This document shows, in pieces, positions 10,367 through 18,328 of a stretch of 64,000 nucleotides of DNA (its first letter is position 1; the number at the start of each line of letters is the position of its first letter). The position numbers and the translations under genes are program-made. This stretch comes from Nocardia panacis. GTDB lineage: Bacteria > Actinomycetota > Actinomycetes > Mycobacteriales > Mycobacteriaceae. The DNA lies in assembly GCF_003598715.1 (NCBI RefSeq), contig NZ_QZFU01000019.1, positions 434,001 to 498,000 of the forward strand, written 5' to 3'. The notes below the pieces were generated by a model that was given only the letters and a program-made list of their open reading frames with translations, did not search any database and was not told the DNA's origin.

Positions 10367-11359
10367 GTGCGCTTCGGAATTTTCATCCCGCAGGGTTGGC
10401 GACTCGATCTGGTCGGCATCGACCCGCAGGCGCACTGGTCGGCGATGCGCGAGTTGGCACAGCGCGCCGATGCGAGCGAGATCTGGGATTCGCTGTGGGT
10501 CTACGACCACCTGCACACCTTCCCGGTGCCCACCGAGGAGGCCACCCATGAGGCGTGGACGCTGATGGCCGCGTTCGCCGCCAGTACCTCGCGCATCAAG
10601 CTGGGCCAGATGTGTACCGCGATGCAATATCGCAATCCGGCCTATCTGGCGAAGGTCGCCGCGACCACCGACCTGATCTCCGGCGGCCGGGTGCAGATGG
10701 GTATCGGCGCAGGCTGGTACGAACACGAGTGGCGCGCCTACGGTTACGGCTTCCCGCCCGCGCGCGAACGGCTCGGCCGCCTCGACGAGGGCGTGCGGAT
10801 CTTCCGTCAGGCCTGGACGCAGGGCAAGGCCACCCTCGACGGCAAGTACTACCGGGTGGACGGCGCGATCGTGCGCCCGCTGCCCGCGCAGGCGGGCGGT
10901 CCGCCGCTCTGGATCGCGGGCGGCGGTGAGAAGGTGACGCTGCGCATCGCCGCCAAATATGCCGACTACACGAATTTCACCGGCGATCCGGAGGGTTTCG
11001 CGCGCAAGTCGGCACTGTTGCGCGAACACTGCGCCGCGGTGGGCACTGATTTCGACGCCATCACCCGCTCCAGTGATTTCGATGTGGTGATCGGCGCGAC
11101 CGAGGCCGAGGTTCGGGATCGGTTGCGCGCCTGGATCGATCGCCTCGCCCCGCACATCGGCGTGGACAAGGCCACCGAATATGTCACCGGGATGACCAAG
11201 GGCGCCGCGGCAGTCGGCACTCCGGAACAGATCGTCGAGAAGCTGACCGAGGTCAAAGAACTCGGCCTCGGCTACGCCATCTTCAACTTCCCGGAATCGG
11301 CCTACGACACCTCGGGCATCGAACTGTTCGAACGCGAGGTGGTCGCGGCGCTGCGCTGA
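10367..11359 (+). CDS. LLM-class F420-dependent oxidoreductase
   Basis: A 330-residue luciferase-like TIM barrel. The N-terminus RFGIFIPQG and the internal GGRVQMGIGAGWYEHEWRAYGY are typical of coenzyme-F420-dependent enzymes of mycobacteria and nocardiae. The GTG at 10367 is preceded by AAGGAG with a six-base gap, so it is preferred to the ATG at 10352, which overlaps that ribosome site. It lies 88 bp after the glycosyltransferase and ends at a terminator shared with the convergent nrdE. Substrate unknown; these enzymes commonly reduce or oxidise hydride-accepting carbonyls. Confidence 0.88.
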   Translation: MRFGIFIPQGWRLDLVGIDPQAHWSAMRELAQRADASEIWDSLWVYDHLHTFPVPTEEATHEAWTLMAAFAASTSRIKLGQMCTAMQYRNPAYLAKVAATTDLISGGRVQMGIGAGWYEHEWRAYGYGFPPARERLGRLDEGVRIFRQAWTQGKATLDGKYYRVDGAIVRPLPAQAGGPPLWIAGGGEKVTLRIAAKYADYTNFTGDPEGFARKSALLREHCAAVGTDFDAITRSSDFDVVIGATEAEVRDRLRAWIDRLAPHIGVDKATEYVTGMTKGAAAVGTPEQIVEKLTEVKELGLGYAIFNFPESAYDTSGIELFEREVVAALR

Positions 11360-11364
11360 GCGCT

Positions 11365-11399
11365 TACCCGCCGACCGGATCGATTCCGGTCGGCGGGTA
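11365..11399. terminator. Bidirectional terminator between LLM gene and nrdE
   Basis: A perfect inverted repeat of 14 bp per arm (TACCCGCCGACCGG at 11365-11378 and its complement at 11386-11399) with a seven-base loop lies between the stop codons of the two convergent genes, five bases from the nrdE stop. Confidence 0.85.
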
Positions 11400-11404
11400 T
11401 GCCG

Positions 11405-13594
11405 TCACAGCATGCAGCTGACGCAGCCTTCGACCTCCGTGCCCTCGAGGGCCATCTGACGCAGTCGGATGTAGTACAGCGTCTTGATGCCCTTGCGCCA
11501 GGCGTAGATCTGGGCGCGGTTCAGGTCGCGGGTGGTGGCGGTGTCCTTGAAGAAGAGGGTCAGCGACAGGCCCTGGTCCACGTGCTGGGTGGCCGCGGCG
11601 TAGGTGTCGATGATCTTCTCGTAGCCGATCTCGTAGGCATCCTCGTAGTAGTCGAGGTTGTCGTTGTCCATGTAGGGCGCGGGGTAGTAGACGCGCCCGA
11701 TCTTGCCTTCCTTGCGGATCTCGATCTTCGACGCCACCGGGTGGATAGAGCTGGTGGAGTGGTTGATGTAGGAGATCGAGCCGGTCGGCGGCACGGCCTG
11801 CAGGTTCTGGTTGTAGATGCCGTGCTCCATCACCGACGCCTTCAGCTCGCGCCAATCCTGCTGGGTCGGAATGCGCACGCCCGCGTCGGCGAACAGTTGC
11901 CGCACCCGCTCGGTGGCGGGCTCCCACACGGCGTCGGTGTACTTGTCGAAGTACGCGCCGCTGGCGTACTTGGATTCCGGGAAGCCGCCGAAGGCGGTGC
12001 CGCGCTCGATGGCGATCCGGTTCGACGCCCGAATCGCGTGGTACACCACGGTGTAGAAGTAGATGTTGGTGAAGTCGACACCCTCGTCGGAGCCGTAGTG
12101 GATCCGCTCGCGCGCCAGGTAGCCGTGCAGATTCATCTGACCGAGGCCGATGGCGTGCGAGGAGTTGTTGCCCTGTTCGATGGAGGGCACCGAATAGATG
12201 TGGGTTTGATCGGAGACGGCGGTGAGCGCACGAATGGCCACCTCGATGGTCTGCGCGAAATCCGGCGAATCCATGGTCTTGGCGATGTTGAGCGAACCGA
12301 GATTGCACGAGATGTCCTTGCCCACCTTGGCATAGGACAGATCGTCGTTGTAATAGGAGGGCGTCGAGACCTGCAGGATCTCCGAGCACAGATTCGAGTG
12401 GGTGATCTTGCCCGCGATCGGATTGGCCCGATTCACCGTGTCCTCGAACATGATGTACGGGTAGCCGGATTCGAATTGCAGCTCGGCGATGGTCTGGAAG
12501 AATTCGCGCGCCTTGATCTTGGTCTTGCGAATCCGCTTGTCGTCCACCATCTCGTAGTACTTCTCGGTGACATCGATATCGGCGAACGGCTTGCCGTAGA
12601 TGCGCTCGACATCGTAGGGCGAGAAGAGGTACATGTCCTCGTTCTTCTTGGCCAGCTCGAAGGTGATGTCCGGGATGACCACGCCGAGCGAGAGCGTCTT
12701 GATGCGGATCTTCTCGTCCGCGTTCTCCCGCTTGGTATCCAGGAAGCGATAGATATCCGGGTGGTGCGCGTGCAGATACACCGCGCCCGCACCCTGCCGC
12801 GCACCGAGCTGATTGGCGTAGGAGAACGAATCCTCGAGCAGCTTCATGATCGGGATGACACCCGAACTCTGATTCTCGATCTTCTTGATCGGCGCGCCGG
12901 TCTCGCGAATATTGCTGAGCAGCAATGCCACTCCGCCGCCCCGCTTGGACAGCTGCAGCGCGGAATTGATGGAGCGCCCGATGGACTCCATATTGTCCTC
13001 GATGCGCAAGAGGAAACATGAAACTGGCTCGCCGCGCTGCTTCTTGCCGGAATTCAGGAAAGTGGGGGTGGCGGGCTGGAAACGGCCGTCGATGATCTCG
13101 TCGACCAGTTCGCGCGCCAATTTCTCATCGCCAGAAGCGAGGGTGAGCGCGACCATGCAGACGCGATCCTCGAAACGCTCGAGATAGCGCTTGCCGTCGA
13201 AGGTCTTGAGCGTGTACGAGGTGTAGTACTTGAACGCGCCCAGGAAGGTCGGGAAGCGGAACTTCTTGGCGTAGGCCTGCTGGAACAGGCTCTTGATGAA
13301 ATCCCGGCCGTACTGGTCGAGGACCTCGGGCTCGTAGTAGTTCTCCTCGACCAGATAGTCCAGCTTCTCGTCCAGATTGTGGAAGAAGACGGTGTTCTGG
13401 TTGACGTGCTGCAGAAAGTACTGGCGGGCGGCATCGCGATCCTTGTCGAACTGGATCCGACCGTCCGAACCGTACAGGTTCAGCATGGCGTTGAGGGCGT
13501 GGTAGTCCATCGCCTCGGCCGGGTCCGCGCCGCGGACCGGGTGCCGCTCTACGCGGGCCGTCTTGCCTGCCGGTGCTGTGGTTGCTGTTGCCAA
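11405..13594 (-). CDS. nrdE: Ribonucleotide reductase class Ib alpha subunit
   Basis: Catalytic subunit of the NrdEF reductase, 729 residues with the start chosen here. Redox-active cysteines are seen in EPVSCFLL and DISCNLGSLN, the thiyl-radical cysteine in SNLCSEIL, and the C-terminal shuttle pair in GCVSCML, which is reduced by NrdH. Start: a TTG at 13594 gives a protein closely collinear with the mycobacterial NrdE, which has an extra N-terminal segment before the DYHALNAMLNLY motif; an ATG at 13510 would remove that segment. It overlaps the 3' end of nrdI by 46 bases, so translation is probably coupled. Third gene of the nrdHIE unit. Confidence 0.96.
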   Translation of the reverse strand: MATATTAPAGKTARVERHPVRGADPAEAMDYHALNAMLNLYGSDGRIQFDKDRDAARQYFLQHVNQNTVFFHNLDEKLDYLVEENYYEPEVLDQYGRDFIKSLFQQAYAKKFRFPTFLGAFKYYTSYTLKTFDGKRYLERFEDRVCMVALTLASGDEKLARELVDEIIDGRFQPATPTFLNSGKKQRGEPVSCFLLRIEDNMESIGRSINSALQLSKRGGGVALLLSNIRETGAPIKKIENQSSGVIPIMKLLEDSFSYANQLGARQGAGAVYLHAHHPDIYRFLDTKRENADEKIRIKTLSLGVVIPDITFELAKKNEDMYLFSPYDVERIYGKPFADIDVTEKYYEMVDDKRIRKTKIKAREFFQTIAELQFESGYPYIMFEDTVNRANPIAGKITHSNLCSEILQVSTPSYYNDDLSYAKVGKDISCNLGSLNIAKTMDSPDFAQTIEVAIRALTAVSDQTHIYSVPSIEQGNNSSHAIGLGQMNLHGYLARERIHYGSDEGVDFTNIYFYTVVYHAIRASNRIAIERGTAFGGFPESKYASGAYFDKYTDAVWEPATERVRQLFADAGVRIPTQQDWRELKASVMEHGIYNQNLQAVPPTGSISYINHSTSSIHPVASKIEIRKEGKIGRVYYPAPYMDNDNLDYYEDAYEIGYEKIIDTYAAATQHVDQGLSLTLFFKDTATTRDLNRAQIYAWRKGIKTLYYIRLRQMALEGTEVEGCVSCML

Positions 13595-14028
13595 AACAAT
13601 CCCAATCCCTCTCGGACGCGCGCGACGTCCTCGGCGGTTCCCATGAGTTCGAAGCGATACAGGTACGGCACCCCGCATTTGCGCGAGATCACCTCTCCCG
13701 CATAGCAATAGGTATCGCCGAAGTTCGTATTTCCCGCCGCGATCACCCCGCGCAGCAGCGCGCGGTTGTGCGGATCGTTGAGGAACTTGGCGACCTGCCG
13801 TGGCACGAAGGCCTTATCGGAGCGTTGCCCACCCAGTACGTGCCGACCGCCCCCGTAGGTGGGGACGATCAGCACGTAGGGTCGCTCGACGCGCAGCGCG
13901 TCGGCGGTGCGCAAAGGTATTCGAGTCGCCGGGAGGCCCAGCTTCTCGACGAAGCGGTGCGTATTCTCCGAGGCGCTGGAGAAGTAGACCAGCACGGGGT
14001 CGGCCTCGCCCGAATTCCCGAAGAACAT
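13549..14028 (-). CDS. nrdI: NrdI flavodoxin-like protein
   Basis: A 159-residue flavodoxin-fold protein that supplies oxidant for assembling the dimanganese-tyrosyl radical of NrdF. The FMN-phosphate loop is YFSSASENTHRF near the N-terminus, and the flavin loops include PTYGGGR and GNTNFGDTYC. The ATG at 14028 follows GGGAGGTGACC, an excellent ribosome site; a GTG six bases upstream overlaps that site. It lies between nrdH and nrdE and ends 46 bases inside nrdE. Confidence 0.95.
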   Translation of the reverse strand: MFFGNSGEADPVLVYFSSASENTHRFVEKLGLPATRIPLRTADALRVERPYVLIVPTYGGGRHVLGGQRSDKAFVPRQVAKFLNDPHNRALLRGVIAAGNTNFGDTYCYAGEVISRKCGVPYLYRFELMGTAEDVARVREGLGLFWQQQPQHRQARRPA

Positions 14029-14073
14029 GGTCACCTCCCATGATGCGGACCTCGGATGCGGACATGCGGCGCG

Positions 14074-14307
14074 TCAGGCCGCGACGGCGGCGAGGGCCTT
14101 GATGCGGTCGGGGCGGAAGCCGGACCAGTGATCCTCACCGGCGACGACGACCGGGGCCTGCAGGTAACCCAGCGCCATGACGTAGTCGCGGGCGTCGCCG
14201 TTCTCGGAGATATCGATGACCTCGTAATCCACCCCGGCCTTGTCGAGGGCCTTGTAGGTGGCATTGCACTGGACGCAAGCGGGCTTGGTGTACACGGTGA
14301 TGGTCAT
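14074..14307 (-). CDS. nrdH: NrdH glutaredoxin-like thioredoxin
   Basis: A 77-residue redoxin that reduces NrdE. The active site is CVQC at residues 11-14 in TKPACVQCNATYKALD, followed by the cis-proline region LQAPVVVAG and the NrdH-specific C-terminal WSGFRPDRI. First gene of nrdHIE; the start ATG 14307 follows GAGAGGCACTCA. The leader is about 150 nt from the NrdR boxes to the start, unusually long for this gene. Confidence 0.96.
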   Translation of the reverse strand: MTITVYTKPACVQCNATYKALDKAGVDYEVIDISENGDARDYVMALGYLQAPVVVAGEDHWSGFRPDRIKALAAVAA

Positions 14308-14459
14308 TGAGTGCCTCTCTCCTATGCCTGATCCACAGCCTGTGATCCCGGTGCGGTGCCTGATCCGACTACGCTGCGCAAACTCCTGGATCCGATCTCG
14401 AACCCGCTGATCACACCGCATCGCGCGGGTGGGGTTCGTCCCGTCTTCCAGTACGGAAG

Positions 14460-14507
14460 ACACTACACCTAGTGGCCGACAGATTCATACAACACGACAT
14501 GTTGCGA
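14460..14507 (-). promoter_or_regulatory. Tandem NrdR boxes upstream of nrdHIE
   Basis: A good box, ACACTACACCTAGTGG at 14460-14475, matches CACWA-N4-TWGTG fully. A second, weaker one, ACACGACATGTTGCGA at 14492-14507, matches eight of the ten outer positions. Their starts are 32 bp apart, identical to the nrdF pair, which strengthens both calls. Confidence 0.75.
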
Positions 14508-14689
14508 GTCACAGGGATGAAATTCGCTCGCGGTAAGTACCTGGACGCACCTGTCGCAACTCGACACGGCGGTGTCACAGATCACATTTTCGCGACACAG
14601 CTCTTTCTCAGCTAACTCAATTTCCCCAACCGCATCAGCCACCCCGGCGGCCCCTGGAGATGACAGTCTGCCCGCCCGCCTCAAACGAC

Positions 14690-14726
14690 TCGAGGGCCAC
14701 CCCCCTTTACGGGAGGCGACCCTCGA
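14690..14726 (-). terminator. Possible hairpin after FMN reductase gene
   Basis: Arms TCGAGGG (14690-14696) and CCCTCGA (14720-14726) flank a loop that can pair further through C-rich and GGGAGG segments. It lies just past the stop of the reductase at 14739. The remaining 180 bases up to the NrdR boxes (14508-14689) show no convincing gene. Confidence 0.45.
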
Positions 14727-14738
14727 TGCGGTATTCGC

Positions 14739-15299
14739 TCAGGCCGCGACGCCGACCCGGTCGACCTTCAACACCAGGGCGGCGATCAAACCCGCGATCA
14801 GACCGCGGCTGGTCTCGTCGGTCAGGTTGCCCTGCTCGTCGAAGCGGGTGTGGTTCTGCCCGACGTGCACCTCCGGCTTGGTGACGACCTTGGAGTCGAG
14901 CCAGTGGAAGACATCGCGCAGATGGTTCTGCGCGCGCACGGTGCCGAACCCGCTCATCGACGCGCCCATGATGGCCACCGGCTTATCGGTGAGCACCGAC
15001 TCGCCGTACGGGCGCGAGGCCCAGTCGAGCAGGTTCTTCAGCACGCCGGGAATGCTGTAGTTGTATTCGGGCGTGGCGATCAGCACGCCGTCGGCGGCGG
15101 CGATGCGCTCGCGCAGGTCGACGACCGAGGCGGGCGGCTCGCCCTCCAGATCCTGATCGAAATAGGGCAGGTCACGGGCGCCCTCATAGATCTCGATCTC
15201 CACACCCTCCGGGGCCAACTGCTGGGCGGCGCGCAGCAGGGCTGTATTGGTGGAGGCGGCACGCAGCGCACCGGAAATTGCGAGGATCTTGATCGTCAT
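14739..15299 (-). CDS. NADPH-dependent FMN reductase family protein
   Basis: A 186-residue flavodoxin-like reductase. The N-terminal KILAISGALRAASTN is the FMN phosphate loop, and PEYNYSIPGVLKNLLDWASRP is the conserved flavin/dimer motif of the family. ATG 15299 follows GGAGACGTC. It is divergent from a TetR-family gene with a palindrome between them, the same arrangement as M. tuberculosis Rv3054c/Rv3055, suggesting that the TetR protein controls it. Probably a quinone, azo or chromate-type reductase; the physiological substrate is not evident. Confidence 0.88.
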   Translation of the reverse strand: MTIKILAISGALRAASTNTALLRAAQQLAPEGVEIEIYEGARDLPYFDQDLEGEPPASVVDLRERIAAADGVLIATPEYNYSIPGVLKNLLDWASRPYGESVLTDKPVAIMGASMSGFGTVRAQNHLRDVFHWLDSKVVTKPEVHVGQNHTRFDEQGNLTDETSRGLIAGLIAALVLKVDRVGVAA

Positions 15300-15366
15300 G
15301 ACGTCTCCTGTTGCTTTGGGGGCCTTGCTTTGGGGGCCAATCGAGTGGCCATCGCACCAATCAACC

Positions 15367-15378
15367 GGACCATGGTCC
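15367..15378. promoter_or_regulatory. Palindrome in divergent TetR/FMN reductase promoter
   Basis: The perfect 12-bp palindrome GGACCATGGTCC lies 32 bp before the TetR start and 68 bp before the reductase start. It is placed where an autoregulatory TetR operator would be expected; binding is inferred. Confidence 0.45.
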
Positions 15379-15409
15379 ACTTACATTCCGAAGGGAGGAC
15401 ACTCGAGCT

Positions 15410-16093
15410 GTGACGTCCACCACACCGCCGGGTGACAATCCGGCCGTCGCGCCCGCGGGCGACCCGATCGCGATCGGCCCGGTCTTCGGCCCCACCACCC
15501 CGCTCACCACCGCCGCCCCCACCGAGCGCAGCGACGCCGCCCGCAACCGACAGCTCCTGCTCGACGCCGCCCAGCAACTGGTCAGGGCCGACGGCGTCGA
15601 CGCGCTCACCATGGACGCGCTGGCCAAACACGCGGGCGTCGGCAAGGGCACCGTCTTCCGGCGCTTCGGCAACCGCGCCGGACTGCTGCACGCGCTGCTG
15701 GACCACTCGGATCGAAAATTCCAGGCCGCCTTCATGTTCGGACCGCCGCCGCTGGGGCCGGGCGCGCCGCCGGTCGAACGACTCGTCGCCTTCGGCCGAG
15801 CCAGGCTGAGCGGTATCGATATCGAAGGCGCGATGCGCCGCTCCGCCGAATCCGGCGAGGGCGGCGCGCGCTACACCGGCGCGCCCTACAACACCCTCAA
15901 GGCGCACATCATGATGCTGCTGCGCGAGACGCCCGTCCACGGCGATATCCCGCTACTGGCCGATATCCTGCTGGCCCCGCTGGACTCCGGACTGGTGATG
16001 GCGCAATTGGCCACCGGGAGCTACACCATCGAGCAGATCGGCGACGCCTGGGAGCGGGTCGTGCGCGAATTGGCGCCCGCCACCGGGCAGTAG
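15410..16093 (+). CDS. TetR/AcrR family regulator
   Basis: A 227-residue repressor-type protein. The helix-turn-helix domain spans about residues 45-90 (LLLDAAQQLV, then HAGVGKGTVFRRFGNRAGLL, the recognition-helix region), preceded by an unusually long 40-residue Pro/Ala-rich N-terminus. The remaining helices form the ligand domain. Start is a GTG at 15410 with GGGAGG eleven bases before the codon, a rather long gap; the true start could be slightly downstream. It is divergent from an FMN reductase and only 12 bases before nadE. Confidence 0.85.
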   Translation: MTSTTPPGDNPAVAPAGDPIAIGPVFGPTTPLTTAAPTERSDAARNRQLLLDAAQQLVRADGVDALTMDALAKHAGVGKGTVFRRFGNRAGLLHALLDHSDRKFQAAFMFGPPPLGPGAPPVERLVAFGRARLSGIDIEGAMRRSAESGEGGARYTGAPYNTLKAHIMMLLRETPVHGDIPLLADILLAPLDSGLVMAQLATGSYTIEQIGDAWERVVRELAPATGQ

Positions 16094-16104
16094 AGTGGGC
16101 CGCC

Positions 16105-16932
16105 ATGGGGAACCTGCGTGAACGGATCATCGCCGAACTCGGCGTGCGCTCGACGATCGAACCGAAGGTCGAGGTGCGCAGGCGCGTCGAATTCCTCGTC
16201 GAATATCTGCGATCCACGCCCGCGGCGGGTTTCGTGCTCGGTATCAGCGGCGGCCAGGATTCCGCGCTGGCCGGGCGACTGTGCCAACTCGCCGCCGAGC
16301 AGGTGCGGGCCGAGGGCGGCGCCGCCAAATTTCTCGCGGTGCGACTGCCCTACGGCGTCCAAGCCGATGCGGCCGATGCCGAGGTCGCGCTGGAGTTCAT
16401 CGAGCCCGACGCCGCGGTCACCGTCAATGTGCGTCCCGGCGCGGACGCCGTCGCCGCCGAGACCGCCGCCGCGCTCGACACCGACCGGCTGCGGGATTTC
16501 GTGCGCGGCAATATCAAGGCGCGCGAACGGATGGTCATCCAGTACGCCCTGGCGGGCCAGGAGAATCTGCTCGTCGTCGGCACCGATCACGCGGCCGAGG
16601 CACTCACCGGCTTCTTCACCAAATACGGCGACGGCGGCGTGGACCTGACCCCGCTCACCGGACTCACCAAGCGTCAGGGCGCGGCGCTGCTGCAAGAACT
16701 GGGCGCACCCCCGAGCATCTGGTCCAAGGTGCCCACCGCCGACCTCGAGGACGACCGGCCCGCACTACCCGATGAAGAGGCGCTCGGGCTGCGCTACACC
16801 CAGATCGACGACTATTTGGAGGGCAAGCCGGTCGCACCCGAGGTGGCGGCGCGGATCGAAGGGATCTTCCGCAACACCCGGCACAAGCGAACCGTTCCGG
16901 TCACACCGCTCGATACCTGGTGGCGCGCATAG
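16105..16932 (+). CDS. nadE: Ammonia-dependent NAD+ synthetase
   Basis: Amidates nicotinic acid adenine dinucleotide to NAD+, the final step of NAD synthesis. It is 275 residues, the size of the single-domain NadE without the glutaminase domain. The ATP-pyrophosphatase loop is GISGGQDSALAGRL near residues 47-60; later landmarks are GTDHAAEALTGFFTKYGDGG and PTADLEDDRPALPDEE, both conserved in NadE. It begins 11 bases after the TetR stop on the same strand and ends two bases from the convergent moaD. M. tuberculosis uses a glutamine-dependent NadE, so the ammonia-only type here may be a second form. Confidence 0.94.
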   Translation: MGNLRERIIAELGVRSTIEPKVEVRRRVEFLVEYLRSTPAAGFVLGISGGQDSALAGRLCQLAAEQVRAEGGAAKFLAVRLPYGVQADAADAEVALEFIEPDAAVTVNVRPGADAVAAETAAALDTDRLRDFVRGNIKARERMVIQYALAGQENLLVVGTDHAAEALTGFFTKYGDGGVDLTPLTGLTKRQGAALLQELGAPPSIWSKVPTADLEDDRPALPDEEALGLRYTQIDDYLEGKPVAPEVAARIEGIFRNTRHKRTVPVTPLDTWWRA

Positions 16933-16934
16933 CG

Positions 16935-17177
16935 TTATCCGCCTGCGAAAGGTGGCAGGACATCCACCCGCGCACCGAGGGCGACACCCGAGTCGCGGGT
17001 GAGTTCGTCGCCGATCAGGAAGGCGCACACCCGCAGCATGGGATCGATACCGCTGCCGTAGCACCGTGACAGCGCCGAGCGCAGGTCGGCGACGGTCGCA
17101 CCCGCCGGAAGGTCGAGCCGTTCGGACGATTTGCCGACCGCGTCGGCGATCGCGGCGAAATAGCGGATCTCAACCAC
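16935..17177 (-). CDS. moaD: MoaD, molybdopterin synthase sulfur carrier
   Basis: An 80-residue ubiquitin-like sulfur carrier ending in PPFAGG, the terminal Gly-Gly that becomes thiocarboxylated and supplies sulfur to cyclic pyranopterin. The sequence starts VVEIRYFAAIADAVGKSSE, typical of the fold. GTG 17177 follows GGGAG and overlaps the moaA stop by eight bases, so the two are coupled. With moaE and the other moa/moe genes nearby it completes the molybdopterin synthase. Confidence 0.93.
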   Translation of the reverse strand: MVEIRYFAAIADAVGKSSERLDLPAGATVADLRSALSRCYGSGIDPMLRVCAFLIGDELTRDSGVALGARVDVLPPFAGG

Positions 17178-18237
17178 CGATGGCTCCCATTGTTCGTTCC
17201 GGGCGGACGAAATCCGCGGCATCGATACCGTGGCCCGCCCACTTGTTCCACATGGCCCCGCGCCACAGGACGGCGATCTCGGTGTCGTCGACGCCCGAGC
17301 GCAGCGCGGTGCGCAGATCGAATTCCTGATCGCTGAACAGGCACGAGCGCAGCATGCCGTCGGCGGTCAACCGGGTGCGGTCGCAACTGTCACAGAATTT
17401 GCGAGTCACGGTCGCGATGATGCCCACACTCGCGGGGCCGCCGTCGACCAGCCACTTCTCCGCCGGTGCGGCCGGGTCGGCGCGGCCGACCGGGGTCAGC
17501 GCGAAGCGGGCCGAGAGCACCTGCAGCAGTTCGGCGGCGGTGACCATGGCCCCGCGCGCCCACTCGTGATCGGCGTCGAGGGGCATCTCCTCGATGAAGC
17601 GCAACTCGCACCCCTCGTCCAGACACCAGCGCAGCAGATCCGGTGCGCCCGCGAGGGTTTCGCGCATGAGCACCGCATTCACCTTGATCGGGGCCAGGCC
17701 CGCGTCGCGCGCGGCGCGGATACCCGAGAGCACCGAATCCAGGCGGTCGCGGCGGGTGAGGCGGGCGAAACCCGCCCGATCGACGGTGTCGAGGGAGATA
17801 TTGACCCGATGCAACCCGGCCGCGACCAGGGCCGCCGCCCGATGCCGCAGCCCGACGGCATTCGTGGTCATCGACAGCGGAACCTCCGGCACCGCCGCGT
17901 GACAGCCCGCGACGATACGCTCCAGATCCCGGCGCATGAGCGGTTCGCCGCCCGTGAAGCGGACCTCGGCCACCCCGAGTTCGCGCACCGCGAGCGTCAC
18001 CAGCCGGACGATCTCCTCGGTGGTCAGCAACTCGTTGGGCGGAATCTCCGGCAATCCCTGTTCGGGCATGCAATAGGTACAGCGCAGCGAACACTTCTCG
18101 GTGATCGAGACCCGCAGATCGCGGGCGATACGCCCGAATCGGTCCAGCAGGAGCGGGGTGTCGGGGCGTCCGTCGAGCGAGGGCCGCCCAGACCGCACGG
18201 CGGGAATCCCTATCTCAACCAACGTCACGCCCCCCAT
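17170..18237 (-). CDS. moaA: GTP 3',8-cyclase MoaA
   Basis: Radical SAM enzyme that begins molybdenum cofactor synthesis from GTP. It is about 355 residues. The N-terminal iron-sulfur cluster motif is CSLRCTYC, the C-terminal cluster is CDSC followed by a Cys in MLRSCLF, and the protein ends in AIGG, the Gly-Gly tail needed for the second step. The ATG at 18237 is used here; a GTG at 18228 and an ATG-type codon at 18255 are alternatives. It is divergent from moeA, and a large hairpin lies between the two starts. Confidence 0.95.
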   Translation of the reverse strand: MGGVTLVEIGIPAVRSGRPSLDGRPDTPLLLDRFGRIARDLRVSITEKCSLRCTYCMPEQGLPEIPPNELLTTEEIVRLVTLAVRELGVAEVRFTGGEPLMRRDLERIVAGCHAAVPEVPLSMTTNAVGLRHRAAALVAAGLHRVNISLDTVDRAGFARLTRRDRLDSVLSGIRAARDAGLAPIKVNAVLMRETLAGAPDLLRWCLDEGCELRFIEEMPLDADHEWARGAMVTAAELLQVLSARFALTPVGRADPAAPAEKWLVDGGPASVGIIATVTRKFCDSCDRTRLTADGMLRSCLFSDQEFDLRTALRSGVDDTEIAVLWRGAMWNKWAGHGIDAADFVRPERTMGAIGG

Positions 18238-18271
18238 TATGACCGGTAGGAACAAAATGACAGTTAGGTCG

Positions 18272-18318
18272 TAGGCCGTGGCTCGGTGTCCCGGATGGGG
18301 ACACCGAGCCAGGGCCTA
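18272..18318. promoter_or_regulatory. Long hairpin in moaA-moeA divergent region
   Basis: A perfect 13-bp inverted repeat (GGCTCGGTGTCCC at 18280-18292, complement at 18298-18310) with a five-base loop is enclosed by a further TAGGCC/GGCCTA pair, giving a 47-base structure that ends ten bases before the moeA ATG. It sits between two gene starts, so it is not an ordinary terminator. It could be a 5' leader structure occluding the moeA ribosome site or a protein-binding palindrome. Confidence 0.6.
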
Positions 18319-18328
18319 GGCTTGCGGC

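Noticed and set aside
11399..13021. Long plus-strand frame opposite nrdE
   Set aside because: It is a shadow of the nrdE coding strand in GC-rich DNA, with repetitive composition and no domain.
14469..14684. 71-codon minus-strand frame upstream of nrdH
   Set aside because: It overlaps the NrdR boxes and has no ribosome site or family resemblance.
18238..18328. Moco riboswitch upstream of moa/moe genes
   Set aside because: The hairpin lacks the multi-stem architecture expected for that class; described as an unassigned hairpin.
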